Positions 1-7,838 of a stretch of 64,000 bases of DNA are shown here, piece after piece (the first letter of the stretch is position 1; the number at the start of each line of letters is the position of its first letter). The notes under the pieces were generated by a model. The model made no database searches, was not told where the DNA came from, and saw only the letters and a program-made list of their open reading frames with translations. The stretch is from Thiomicrorhabdus sp965603495. GTDB lineage: Bacteria; Pseudomonadota; Gammaproteobacteria; Thiomicrospirales; Thiomicrospiraceae. The DNA lies in contig CBFDDF010000002.1 of assembly GCA_965603495.1 (NCBI GenBank), forward strand, positions 124,001 to 188,000. Direction: 5' to 3'. The translations under genes were made by a program, and so were the position numbers.

Positions 1-270
1 TACGGTAAACATGCGTTGATGAATGCCTTATTGCCAGTGGTTACAATCTTAGGGTTACAGCTAGGGACTTTATTAGGCGGCGCGGTTATTACCGAAGTGG
101 TGTTTGATTGGCCAGGCCTGGGTCAACTCTTAGTAGAATCCATTCAGCGCCGCGATTATCCTGTGGTGCAAGGCTGTATCTTAGTGATCAGCGTGGCGTA
201 TATTACGATTAATGGATTAACAGAATTGGCTTATGCTTGGTTAGATCCACGCATAAGAGTGGCAAACTAG
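1..270 (+). CDS. ABC transporter permease, DppB/OppB type (3' end only)
   Basis: The reading frame is open from the first base (Tyr-Gly-Lys-His-Ala...), so this is the C-terminal part of a gene that starts before the window. The segment with LMNALLPVVTILGLQLG, the GAVITEVVFDWPGLGQL stretch and the ending AWLDPRIR are characteristic of the first membrane permease of dipeptide/oligopeptide (or nickel) ABC importers. Two transmembrane helices are visible. It lies 36 bp ahead of the partner permease and surely shares its transcript. The substrate cannot be deduced from this fragment. One copy of the recurring CCAGGCCTGG palindrome lies inside it at 112-121, encoding part of WPGLGQ. Confidence 0.88.
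   Translation, partial: YGKHALMNALLPVVTILGLQLGTLLGGAVITEVVFDWPGLGQLLVESIQRRDYPVVQGCILVISVAYITINGLTELAYAWLDPRIRVAN
112..121. repeat. CCAGGCCTGG iterated palindrome (in CDS)
   Basis: Perfect 10-bp palindrome inside the DppB-like permease gene; one of about 16 related copies in the window. Confidence 0.8.
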
Positions 271-306
271 AATGGTTATTAAGGTGATGAATTGGATGTT
301 TGATTA

Positions 307-1110
307 ATGTTACGTTATTTAAGTTATAGCATTGTCGTCGTCTGGCTGTTAATGGCTATTTTAGGTTTTATCATTGGCGAGAGTGCCAATGAAGTGATTT
401 TGTCTCAATTTTTGACTGGACCAAATGACCAGGCGTGGTTAGGTTCAGACGAGTTGGGTCGACCAGTGCTCGAACGTCTTATTTTAGGTGCACAAACTTC
501 GTTGTTTGTCGCAATGGGCGTGGTGTTCTTTTCTGCGATTATAGGCACTACAATTGGTATCTATAGTGGTTATATGGGCGGTTGGACGGATCGCATTATC
601 ACCAAAGTCATTGATGTCTTTTTAGCCTTTCCAGGTTTGCTACTGGCAATCGCTTTAGCAGCGATTCTGGGGCCTGGTATCGAAAATGTAGTGTTTGCCT
701 TAGTGGTGGTCGGTTGGGTGGGGTATGCTCGTTTAGCTAGAGCGCAAACCTTAAGTTTACGCCACCGTGAACATATTTTGGCGGCACGTTCGCTCGCTGT
801 GCCGATGCCGTGGATATTATGGCGCCATGTCTTACCGCTCATTTTGGCACCTTTAGGGGTTGAAGCCACCTTTGGTGTGGCAGGTGCGGTGATTTCAGAA
901 GCGGGACTGTCTTTTCTAGGGTTAGGCGTTCAACCACCCGATGCTTCATGGGGCAGTATGATTAAAGAGGGCACGCGTTACCTATTGGTTGCGCCACACT
1001 TAGTGTTAGCTCCTGGAATTGCTTTAATGTTGGTGGTCTTGGCGGTCAACTTGATTGGTGATCAATGGCGTGATTATTTGGACGTACGGTCACGTCAATC
1101 GAATCGTTAA
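307..1110 (+). CDS. ABC transporter permease, DppC/OppC type
   Basis: Second inner-membrane permease of a peptide-type ABC importer, 267 aa. An N-terminal helix (about residues 6-24) is followed by a periplasmic stretch containing the family signature WLGSDELGRPVLERLILGA, then five more hydrophobic helices. The cytoplasmic EAA loop that docks onto the ATPase is visible from about residue 155 (EHILAARSLAVP...LWRHVLP), followed by GLSFLGLGVQPPDASWG, a near-universal DppC motif. ATG at 307 follows a GGATG box. The ATPase genes are not downstream, so they must lie upstream of the window or elsewhere. Peptide, nickel or another ligand are all possible. Confidence 0.92.
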   Translation: MLRYLSYSIVVVWLLMAILGFIIGESANEVILSQFLTGPNDQAWLGSDELGRPVLERLILGAQTSLFVAMGVVFFSAIIGTTIGIYSGYMGGWTDRIITKVIDVFLAFPGLLLAIALAAILGPGIENVVFALVVVGWVGYARLARAQTLSLRHREHILAARSLAVPMPWILWRHVLPLILAPLGVEATFGVAGAVISEAGLSFLGLGVQPPDASWGSMIKEGTRYLLVAPHLVLAPGIALMLVVLAVNLIGDQWRDYLDVRSRQSNR

Positions 1111-1171
1111 GAGGGGTTTAATGAAGAATTCAGATGGGATTTAGTGAGTCTAGATTTCATCTGTTTTAGTT

Positions 1172-1187
1172 TGACCAGGCCTGGTCA
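1172..1187. repeat. TGACCAGGCCTGGTCA palindrome (intergenic, full 16 bp)
   Basis: Perfect 16-bp palindrome between the convergent ends of the permease gene and the MOSC gene. One of two full-consensus copies, the other being at 43830-43845. Confidence 0.85.
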
Positions 1188-1208
1188 GTTTACAGAGCTC
1201 ATTTTAAC

Positions 1209-1658
1209 TTATACCCTTTTTAATAAGTGAGCCTGGTCGCCAATTTTAATCATACCTGGTCTCAATACCATGCAACGTGCTCCGCCACGCCACTCAGGTG
1301 CTAAGGCGGCTTTCAACCCTGGATGAAGGTCATCCATACGCTGACAAGGATCGGTTTCACGAGTGATTTCTAGCAGCGCGCCGCCAATCTGAACTTGTTG
1401 ACCAATCATTGCTTCATTGAAATCAATGTCATCAATTAGTAAGTTGGCACGTCTCTCCGTCCAATCCCGTGTTGCTAAAGCTTCTGCACAAGCCTGATCC
1501 CAACTTTTTTTGGACAGTAGTGTCACTTGGGTCTGCTGACGTTTTTGCCCTTGATAGTCATTTTCTAGACCTGCCTCGGTACTAATCTCTATCTGAAGGT
1601 GTGTCGTGATGGCGCCCTTAGATGCCTGGTGTGTGGCAATGCCAATCAATTTAGCCAT
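1209..1658 (-). CDS. MOSC domain protein
   Basis: A 149-aa protein consisting almost entirely of a MOSC fold, the domain shared with the C-terminus of molybdenum cofactor sulfurases and with YiiM-type proteins. The family pattern is visible: a Gly/Asp-rich segment (GLENDYQGQKRQQTQVTLLS), then RRANLLIDDIDF, then IGGALLEITRETDPCQRMD with the single conserved cysteine of the family, and finally WRGGARCMVLRPGMIKIGD. Stand-alone MOSC proteins are thought to handle activated sulfur or N-hydroxylated substrates with molybdenum cofactor, but the substrate here is unknown. It is a single gene, convergent with the permease and divergent from nagZ. Confidence 0.85.
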   Translation of the reverse strand: MAKLIGIATHQASKGAITTHLQIEISTEAGLENDYQGQKRQQTQVTLLSKKSWDQACAEALATRDWTERRANLLIDDIDFNEAMIGQQVQIGGALLEITRETDPCQRMDDLHPGLKAALAPEWRGGARCMVLRPGMIKIGDQAHLLKRV

Positions 1659-1906
1659 ATTAAAAATCCCTATTACAAATTATGGAATGTGCCATTCCTA
1701 TGTGCATGTATACGTACGATTGCGTTAATCACAAGCAGGATACGGTCTTAATATGACAATTATATTAAAATTGCATTGAAGTTAATTTTTTTAGGTATAT
1801 AAAATCTCCCGTAGGCTTGGTAAATCGTTGGTTTTTGTTATGATACGGTCATTAAAACATGACGCTAGAGTGCTTTTAGCGTTGTCTGGAAAGTTAAGGA
1901 ATTGAA

Positions 1907-2977
1907 ATGCAAAGAATAGATGGTCAGGCGATGTCTTTAGGTTCGGTAATGGTCGATATTGAAGGCACGCATCTTCAACCTGTGGATGTCGAGCGTTTGA
2001 TGGATCCATTGGTCGCAGGTGTGATCCTTTTCAGTAGAAACTTTAAATCGATAGAGCAGATTCAGAAATTGACCAAATCGATTCATGACTTACGTCACCC
2101 AAAACTGCTGATTGGAGTAGATCATGAAGGGGGGCGTGTGCAACGTTTTCGGGAAGGGTTTACCCATATTCCGCCGATGCGAGTGTTAGGTGAGCTTTAT
2201 GAAAAAGACCAAAAGCACAGTTATGCTGTTGCCGAAAAAATAGGTTGGTTACTGGCAGCCGAACTACTGTCGGTTGGCATTGATTTTAGCTTTGCTCCGG
2301 TCGTTGACTTGGATTACGGTGGCAGTAAAGTCATTGGTGATCGTGCGTTTCATAGTAACCCGATTGCAGTGGGCAATTTGTCATTCCATTTGATGTTAGG
2401 CATGCGTAAAGCGGGCATGGCTTCTGTTGCTAAACATTTTCCAGGCCATGGTTTTATAGAGGCTGATACGCATCTTGAGGTTGCGGTTGATGAAAGACAA
2501 TTCGCCGAAATTCAGCAGCATGATATGCAACCCTTTTTACGTTTGATTGAAAATGGTTTGGATGCGGTTATGCCAGCACATGTTATTTATCCGCATATGG
2601 ACTCATTACCCGCAGGATTCTCTGAGGTTTGGTTGCAAGTGGTATTACGTAAACAGTGTCATTTTGAGGGGGCGATTATCAGTGATGATATGAGTATGAA
2701 AGCCGCCACGGAATTTGGGAGTGCACCTCAGCGAGTTTTAAAGGCACTGCAAGCGGGGTGTGACCTAGTCCTGGTGTGTAATGACCCTATGGCTGCGGAT
2801 GAAGTTCTGAGTAAGGTCAATTGGCATGCCAATGCCTTGTCACATGCACGTCTGATTCGTTTGCATGCGCACGGTAAATTCGACTACCAAAAATTACAAT
2901 ATGATCCCTTATGGCAAGCTGCCGTGACCGTCGTCAACCAATTGAATCAAACAAATGATCAGCAGGAGTTAATTTAA
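1907..2977 (+). CDS. nagZ: beta-N-acetylhexosaminidase, peptidoglycan recycling
   Basis: Family 3 glycoside hydrolase NagZ, 356 aa, close to the usual 330-350. It removes GlcNAc from 1,6-anhydroMurNAc-peptides in the cytoplasm during cell-wall recycling. The hallmark KHFPGHG lies at residues 176-182 and its second His belongs to the flexible loop carrying the general acid/base. SDDMSM at 259-264 contains the nucleophilic Asp. LIGVDHEGGRVQRFREGFT is the substrate-binding segment. ATG at 1907 follows AAGGA at a good distance. The stop overlaps the start of the MscS gene (TAATG), so the two are translationally coupled. No signal peptide is seen, as expected. Confidence 0.96.
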   Translation: MQRIDGQAMSLGSVMVDIEGTHLQPVDVERLMDPLVAGVILFSRNFKSIEQIQKLTKSIHDLRHPKLLIGVDHEGGRVQRFREGFTHIPPMRVLGELYEKDQKHSYAVAEKIGWLLAAELLSVGIDFSFAPVVDLDYGGSKVIGDRAFHSNPIAVGNLSFHLMLGMRKAGMASVAKHFPGHGFIEADTHLEVAVDERQFAEIQQHDMQPFLRLIENGLDAVMPAHVIYPHMDSLPAGFSEVWLQVVLRKQCHFEGAIISDDMSMKAATEFGSAPQRVLKALQAGCDLVLVCNDPMAADEVLSKVNWHANALSHARLIRLHAHGKFDYQKLQYDPLWQAAVTVVNQLNQTNDQQELI

Positions 2978-4125
2978 TGGGGTTAGTTACTGAATACTGG
3001 AATTATTTAGTCACGCTTTTTGGCGGTCATGCCTGGATTTTATGGGTGGTGACCATTTTAACGGTGACCGCGATTATTGATGTCATACAGCGCCGAGTGT
3101 TAAGTGTTGCTTGTGTCCAGCTTGAGAAGAAAGGGCGTATTTGGTCTCACAGCTTTATGGATGCTGCAAAGTCGCCGACTTCGTTCTTTATTTGGGTAAC
3201 GGGTACGGTGCTGGCGTTAACGACCTTGATTACGCAAGTGGGCGTCTATGTTGAACTGGTAGAATATATCAATGATTTCAAATCGACTATTTTGACGCTG
3301 TCTTTTGCTTGGTTCGTAATTCGTTTAGTACAGCGTCTAGAGTTGCATTTAAAGGAGTTTGCGAGAGAAGATGAACGTTTAGATGAAGTGACTGTTGAAG
3401 CCCTGGCTAAGATTATTAAGTTACTGGCGTTTATACTGACGGTTTTATTTTTCTTAAGTGCGTTTGGAGTCAGTCTAACAGGGCTTATGGCCTTTGGTGG
3501 TGTAGGTGGTATTGCGATTGGTTTTGCGGCTAAAGATCTTTTAGGAAATGTATTTGGTGGGCTCATGCTCTATATGGATAAGCCCTTTACGGTCGGTGAG
3601 TGGATTCGTTCCCCTGATAAGGATATTGAAGGAACGGTTGAGAAAATAGGTTGGCGTATGACGACCGTGCGTACTTTCGATAAACGCCCGTTGTATATCC
3701 CTAATGGCATTTTTGCCAATATTTCGATTGAAAATCCTTCAAGAATGACGAATCGTCGCATTAAAGAAACAATGGGAATTCGTTATGCGGATGTCCATAA
3801 AATGCGGGAAATTATCATTGCGGTTAAAGCCATGTTAAGAAGCCACTCTGATATTGATAACGATCAGACATTAATCGTGAACTTTAATCAGTTTGGCGCT
3901 TCGTCACTGGATTTCTTTATTTATACCTTTACCAAAACGACTGATTGGATACGATTTCATGAAATTAAAGAGGATGTGTTATTGAAGGTGAGTGATATTG
4001 TGCAAACGCATGGCGCTGAAATGGCCTTTCCGACGCGGACTTTACATATTGAAAGCTCGATACCACACTCAGGGGCATTAGATGAATTGATTGCCGCTCA
4101 GCAAGTCAGTTCAGATAAAAAGTAA
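2977..4125 (+). CDS. MscS-family mechanosensitive ion channel
   Basis: 382-aa small-conductance mechanosensitive channel homologue of the inner membrane. Four or five hydrophobic helices occupy roughly residues 15-180. The pore-lining helix is recognisable by its alternating Gly/Ala pattern (LMAFGGVGGIAIGFAAKDLLGNVFGG), followed by the beta domain (PFTVGEWIRS...GTVEKIGWRMTTVRTFD, and the PNG..FANISIENPSRM segment) and a C-terminal domain. It is longer at the N-terminus than E. coli MscS, resembling YbdG/YnaI-type channels. The start codon overlaps the nagZ stop by one base and a strong bidirectional terminator follows. Confidence 0.93.
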   Translation: MGLVTEYWNYLVTLFGGHAWILWVVTILTVTAIIDVIQRRVLSVACVQLEKKGRIWSHSFMDAAKSPTSFFIWVTGTVLALTTLITQVGVYVELVEYINDFKSTILTLSFAWFVIRLVQRLELHLKEFAREDERLDEVTVEALAKIIKLLAFILTVLFFLSAFGVSLTGLMAFGGVGGIAIGFAAKDLLGNVFGGLMLYMDKPFTVGEWIRSPDKDIEGTVEKIGWRMTTVRTFDKRPLYIPNGIFANISIENPSRMTNRRIKETMGIRYADVHKMREIIIAVKAMLRSHSDIDNDQTLIVNFNQFGASSLDFFIYTFTKTTDWIRFHEIKEDVLLKVSDIVQTHGAEMAFPTRTLHIESSIPHSGALDELIAAQQVSSDKK

Positions 4126-4170
4126 GCGGGTTATTGACCAAATATTATTTTAGAATAATGGTATTAAAAA

Positions 4171-4204
4171 AGGCCTGTCAGATGATTCTGACAGGCCTTT
4201 TTTT
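4171..4204. terminator. bidirectional Rho-independent terminator
   Basis: 12-bp perfect stem, AGGCCTGTCAGA (4171-4182) pairing with 4187-4198 around a TGAT loop. It is flanked by A-runs on the left and a T-run on the right, so it serves both the MscS gene (+) and murB (-). Confidence 0.95.
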
Positions 4205-4217
4205 GTGAGCGATTCTG

Positions 4218-5240
4218 CTATAGAATAATGACTTCCGGTTCTAAATAAAGACCAAACTTATGGTTAACATCATCTTGAACCAGTTGTGAAAGTTCTTGGA
4301 TCTCACTTCCGGTGGCTTTGCCACGGTTAACAAGCACCAAGGCATGTTTATCAGAAACGCCAGCTTGGCCGTATGATTTTCCTTTCCAGTCGCATTGTTC
4401 AATTAACCAGGCGGCGGGAATTTTAAAACTTCCATCTAACATTTTATGGTTAGGAATATCAGGATACCTGCCTAGTAACTCATCAAAATACTCTGCGTCA
4501 ATCACTGGATTTTTAAAGAAGCTACCCGCGTTACCCTGGTGTTTTGGGTCAGGTATTTTAGCTTGCCGAACCCTCACAACGGCATCAAAAACCATTTTCG
4601 GAGTCAATTCTTTTTTGGGGATGTCTTCAAGCGCCTTTCTTAAAGGGGCATAGACTAAATTGGGATTGCCAGCATGTGATTTTAGAAGTCGAAAAGTGAC
4701 TCTATGCACCAATAGTTTATTGATGTATTCCTGTTTAAAAATGCTGGTTCGATAGCCAAAGTTACACTCTGAGTTTCTGAACTCAGTGCGTTGACCATTG
4801 TATACATTCAAAGATTGTACCCGTGTAATACTGTCCCTGGCTTCTGAACCATAAGCCCCAATATTTTGGACAGGTGCTGCGCCAACCGTGCCGGGAATCA
4901 AGGCTAAGTTTTCTAGCCCCCACCAATTATTTTCAACGGTATAACTGACTAAGTCATGCCATTGAACGCCTGCACCCACGGAGAGCCAGACAGTGTCGAC
5001 GTCTTCCTTAACGATTTTCATCTGCTTAAAACTACAGCGAATAGTGACACCTTCCATGTCATGGGTAAACAGTAAGTTACTGCCATCTCCTATGATACGC
5101 CAGGGTAAGGAGGCCAGCTTTACATCGGTTCGTAAAATCAAAATGTCACTTTGTCGATTTATCTCAACATAATATTGGGTTTTGACGTCAATATTGAAGG
5201 TATTGTGAGGGAGTAAGGAATAGTTGGCCTGAATGTGCAT
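4218..5240 (-). CDS. murB: UDP-N-acetylenolpyruvoylglucosamine reductase
   Basis: MurB reduces UDP-GlcNAc-enolpyruvate to UDP-MurNAc using FAD and NADPH, an essential cytoplasmic step of peptidoglycan synthesis. Visible motifs are GDGSNLL (FAD pyrophosphate binding), LIPGTVGAAPVQNIGAYG, FGYRTSIFK, the HQGNAGSFFKNP segment holding the proton-donor serine, and the C-terminal LEPEV with the catalytic Glu. It is the type I form, with the Tyr-loop. The frame is open to an ATG at 5300, but the start at 5240 gives 340 aa, matching E. coli MurB, and avoids overlapping the divergent transporter gene start at 5292. The longer start would add 20 residues of no obvious similarity. Confidence 0.95.
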   Translation of the reverse strand: MHIQANYSLLPHNTFNIDVKTQYYVEINRQSDILILRTDVKLASLPWRIIGDGSNLLFTHDMEGVTIRCSFKQMKIVKEDVDTVWLSVGAGVQWHDLVSYTVENNWWGLENLALIPGTVGAAPVQNIGAYGSEARDSITRVQSLNVYNGQRTEFRNSECNFGYRTSIFKQEYINKLLVHRVTFRLLKSHAGNPNLVYAPLRKALEDIPKKELTPKMVFDAVVRVRQAKIPDPKHQGNAGSFFKNPVIDAEYFDELLGRYPDIPNHKMLDGSFKIPAAWLIEQCDWKGKSYGQAGVSDKHALVLVNRGKATGSEIQELSQLVQDDVNHKFGLYLEPEVIIL

Positions 5241-5252
5241 AGGTGTCTTGTG

Positions 5253-5258
5253 TATAAT
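5253..5258 (+). promoter_or_regulatory. probable -10 box of the NSS transporter gene
   Basis: TATAAT lies 34 bp before the start codon at 5292, in the divergent murB/transporter gap. No convincing -35 is seen at 16-18 bp, so this is only a probable promoter. Confidence 0.4.
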
Positions 5259-5291
5259 TAAATTTAGATTTTTTATTATAAAGGAAGATGG

Positions 5292-6725
5292 ATGAGCCAA
5301 CTAAAACTTTCTAAAGATTCGTGGTCTTCACAATCTGTTTTTATTATGGCCGCGGTTGGTTCTGCCGTTGGATTAGGCAATATCTGGAAGTTTCCCTATA
5401 TAACTGGCGAAAATGGCGGTGGGGCTTTTGTATTGGTGTACTTAGCATGCATATTGTTAATTGGTTTGCCTGTATTGCTGTCAGAGATTGCTTTAGGGCG
5501 TTCGGGAAAAGCCAATCCAATACAAGGTATGGCGAATTTAGCCCGTGAAAATGGTGCAAGCAAACTCTGGGTGCTGTTAGGTTTTAACGGGGTATTGGCA
5601 GGGGCGTTGATTTTGTCTTTCTATACCGTGATTGCAGGTTGGGCGTTTGCCTACTTCTTTCAAAGTTTATCTGGGACTTTTGATAGCATAACGGCTGTTG
5701 AGGTGGGTGTGCATTTTGATGGTTTGTTGGCGAATCCTTATGAATTAATATTCTGGCATACTGTCGTGACAATAGTGACTATCGTGATTGTCTCTAAAGG
5801 TGTGAAAAGTGGTTTAGAAAAAGCAATCAGTTTTCTGATGCCAGGATTGTTATTAATTCTATTGGTGTTACTCGGCTATGCAACGACCACTGGCGGTTTT
5901 GGACAGAGTTTTGATTTTTTATTCTCCACCGATTTCTCTAAGCTGACATGGACGTCGGTCTTAACCGCAATGGGTCATGCATTTTTCACTTTAAGTATCG
6001 GCTTAGGGACCATGATGGTGTATGGCTCTTATCTATCCAAAGAGTATTCAATTGTGAAGGCTAGTCTTTGGATTGCGTTTGCAGATACAGCCGTTGCATT
6101 ATTAGCAGGCCTGGTTATTTTCTCAATTGTGTTTGCCAATGGTTTAGAGGCCGCTTCTGGTCCAGGTCTATTGTTTCAAACCTTGCCTATCGCATTTGGC
6201 CAAATGACGGCAGGGTGGTTTTTTGGGACGCTGTTCTTTGCTTTGGTGGTGATGGCGGCATTGAGTTCAGCTATTTCTTTAATAGAGCCTGTCGTAAGTT
6301 GGTTTGATCAAAACTGGGGCATTAAAAGAACACAAGCCGCCTGGATTTTAGGTTTTATTATTTGGTTTGTGGGGTTAGGAACCGTCTTGTCGTTTAATGA
6401 GTGGCAAGATGTTCACTTTTTAGGTGAACGTACATTCTTTGAATCTATCGATTTTATCACGACGAATATTATGTTGCCGCTAGGCGGCTTGCTAATGACC
6501 ATATTTGTTGCTTGGACGATGGACCCAAAAGAAAGAGGTGATCAAATTGAGTTATCATCGAATTGGATGAAGTTATTTTTATTTGTTCTTAAATGGATTG
6601 CGCCCGTGGCGGTGATGGTGGTTTTTGCCTCTAATTTGGTAGCGGTTGATAATGTCATGGTGATGATCGCGATTGCATTGATGGTTTATGCCATCTATGT
6701 GTGGAATGCAAGCCGTAAAGTTTAG
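5292..6725 (+). CDS. sodium-dependent transporter, NSS (SLC6-like) family
   Basis: 477-aa inner-membrane symporter of the neurotransmitter:sodium symporter family, which takes up amino acids or related solutes with Na+. The first helix carries the signature FIMAAVGSAVGLGNIWKFPY, whose unwound centre holds the substrate and sodium sites. GGGAFVLVYLACILLIGLPVLLSEIALGR follows. About eleven or twelve helices can be counted, as in bacterial NSS proteins such as MhsT. A good AAGGAAG box precedes ATG 5292. The gene stands alone, divergent from murB, and ends at a strong terminator. The substrate is unknown. Confidence 0.93.
   Translation: MSQLKLSKDSWSSQSVFIMAAVGSAVGLGNIWKFPYITGENGGGAFVLVYLACILLIGLPVLLSEIALGRSGKANPIQGMANLARENGASKLWVLLGFNGVLAGALILSFYTVIAGWAFAYFFQSLSGTFDSITAVEVGVHFDGLLANPYELIFWHTVVTIVTIVIVSKGVKSGLEKAISFLMPGLLLILLVLLGYATTTGGFGQSFDFLFSTDFSKLTWTSVLTAMGHAFFTLSIGLGTMMVYGSYLSKEYSIVKASLWIAFADTAVALLAGLVIFSIVFANGLEAASGPGLLFQTLPIAFGQMTAGWFFGTLFFALVVMAALSSAISLIEPVVSWFDQNWGIKRTQAAWILGFIIWFVGLGTVLSFNEWQDVHFLGERTFFESIDFITTNIMLPLGGLLMTIFVAWTMDPKERGDQIELSSNWMKLFLFVLKWIAPVAVMVVFASNLVAVDNVMVMIAIALMVYAIYVWNASRKV
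6106..6115. repeat. CAGGCCTGGT palindrome variant (in CDS)
   Basis: GCAGGCCTGGT inside the NSS transporter gene (encodes AGLV); one-sided variant of the recurring palindrome. Confidence 0.65.
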
Positions 6726-6745
6726 CGGTTTTGGGTGAATGGAGA

Positions 6746-6780
6746 CATAAAAAAGGAGGCTGATGGCCTCCTTTTTTATG
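6746..6780. terminator. bidirectional Rho-independent terminator
   Basis: 15-bp stem with GGAGGC core (6746-6760 pairing with 6766-6780 around TGATG), with A- and T-runs inside the stem arms. It ends the NSS gene (+) and the cyclic-nucleotide-binding protein gene (-). Confidence 0.93.
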
Positions 6781-6826
6781 TCTGAATAGTCTGGATTGAC
6801 AGGTGCTCACCGAGCCTTACTAAGAA

Positions 6827-7306
6827 TCAATAGGTCGCGGTGTATTGATTTTGTACCAAACGGTGCATCTCAAGATATTTATCATTCATTTTACGTTGTA
6901 GGGTATGTGAGTAGCGTAAGATTGAACGCATTACATGGTAGGTTAGTAGAGGATGTTTCTCAACTAACCCCTCAAAATCATCCTTTTCTAACATTAATAG
7001 ATGGCATTCCATCTTGGCGATTAAACGCATGGTATGCGCATGTCCATCAATAAAGCTTAATTCACCAGTCATTGAACCTTGCTTTAAAGTGTCAATCGAA
7101 ATAGACGTATTAGAACCAATCATTTTAAGTACTTCAAGTTTGCCTGAAACCAAAATATACAGGGTTTCGTCGGTGCTGCCTTCGTCAAACAGGATTTCAC
7201 CTTTCTGTAAAGTTCTATGGGTAACGGCTTTAGCGAGTACTTCACATTCTTCTGAGGTTAAGTCTTGTCCTAATATGGTATCGGCGATTAATTTTGCTGT
7301 CGGCAT
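6827..7306 (-). CDS. cyclic nucleotide-binding domain protein
   Basis: 159-aa stand-alone CNB (cap-family effector) domain. The beta-roll is visible from about residue 30 (LQKGEILFDEGSTDETLYILVSGKLEVLK), and the phosphate-binding cassette GELSFIDGHAHTMRLIA contains the Gly-Glu pair and an Arg that would contact the cyclic phosphate. There is no helix-turn-helix or kinase domain, so it probably signals by protein contact. ATG 7306 is preferred over an upstream in-frame ATG at 7345 because AGGGAAG sits just ahead of it. Ligand (cAMP, cGMP or c-di-GMP) is unknown. It shares the terminator at 6746-6780 with the transporter gene. Confidence 0.85.
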   Translation of the reverse strand: MPTAKLIADTILGQDLTSEECEVLAKAVTHRTLQKGEILFDEGSTDETLYILVSGKLEVLKMIGSNTSISIDTLKQGSMTGELSFIDGHAHTMRLIAKMECHLLMLEKDDFEGLVEKHPLLTYHVMRSILRYSHTLQRKMNDKYLEMHRLVQNQYTATY

Positions 7307-7476
7307 GCTGCTTCCCTGTGCGCGTGAATGAGTGCTTAAATACAATGAATGAGATGCGAGCTTTAAAAAACACTTAATCTCAATATCGTCGTAGAAAGAA
7401 CCCTAAAATAAAGTTGGTTATATCTTACGCGTCTCATAGTAGAAAAACTAGGATAAATATAAGGAAAGGTTGATAT

Positions 7477-7502
7477 AAAAAACCGAGTATGAACTCGGTT
7501 TT
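7477..7502 (-). terminator. Rho-independent terminator
   Basis: AACCGAGT (7481-7488), loop ATGA, ACTCGGTT (7493-7500). On the minus strand it is followed by a six-T run, so it terminates the 83-aa membrane protein/dapE transcript. Confidence 0.85.
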
Positions 7503-7551
7503 CAGCAAGGTATTATCTTTGTAGCCGTCACGAAAAAAATGCAGAAAGAGC

Positions 7552-7803
7552 TTATCTGATTTGGTCTAAACGCTCAATGGGGAAGAAAATATCAAACACC
7601 GCTCCTATGCCGTAAAGGAATATAAAAATCAGTACAAAAACGATCATGATAGAACGCGCCGTTTTGTTCTCAATGAACTTCTCCCGCCACTTCTCCTGGC
7701 GAATATAGGGCCAGACTAGATAGATAAACAAACCGACGGCAAACAACTGCACCGCGATGAGTAAATATTGAATGTAATCAGGTAAGTCCGTTTCAATCAT
7801 CAT
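7552..7803 (-). CDS. small two-helix membrane protein, unknown function
   Basis: 83-aa protein with two hydrophobic segments (about residues 11-30 and 50-72) separated by a basic loop (RQEKWREKFIENKTARS). Not recognised. It lies 35 bp downstream of dapE on the same strand and ahead of a good terminator, so it is probably the last gene of the arsC-like/dapE transcript. Two adjacent ATGs (7803 and 7800) can serve as start. Nothing in the sequence ties it to lysine biosynthesis beyond position. Confidence 0.72.
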   Translation of the reverse strand: MMIETDLPDYIQYLLIAVQLFAVGLFIYLVWPYIRQEKWREKFIENKTARSIMIVFVLIFIFLYGIGAVFDIFFPIERLDQIR

Positions 7804-7838
7804 CTTTAATCGCTCATTCTGGATGGCTAGTCTTGAGC

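Noticed and set aside
1172..1187. Palindrome as a transcription terminator
   Set aside because: It has no loop and no T-run, and the same word occurs inside many genes, so termination cannot be its general function.
5241..5300. Longer MurB N-terminus starting at 5300
   Set aside because: It would overlap the divergent transporter start, adds residues unlike MurB, and exceeds the family length; ATG 5240 is preferred.
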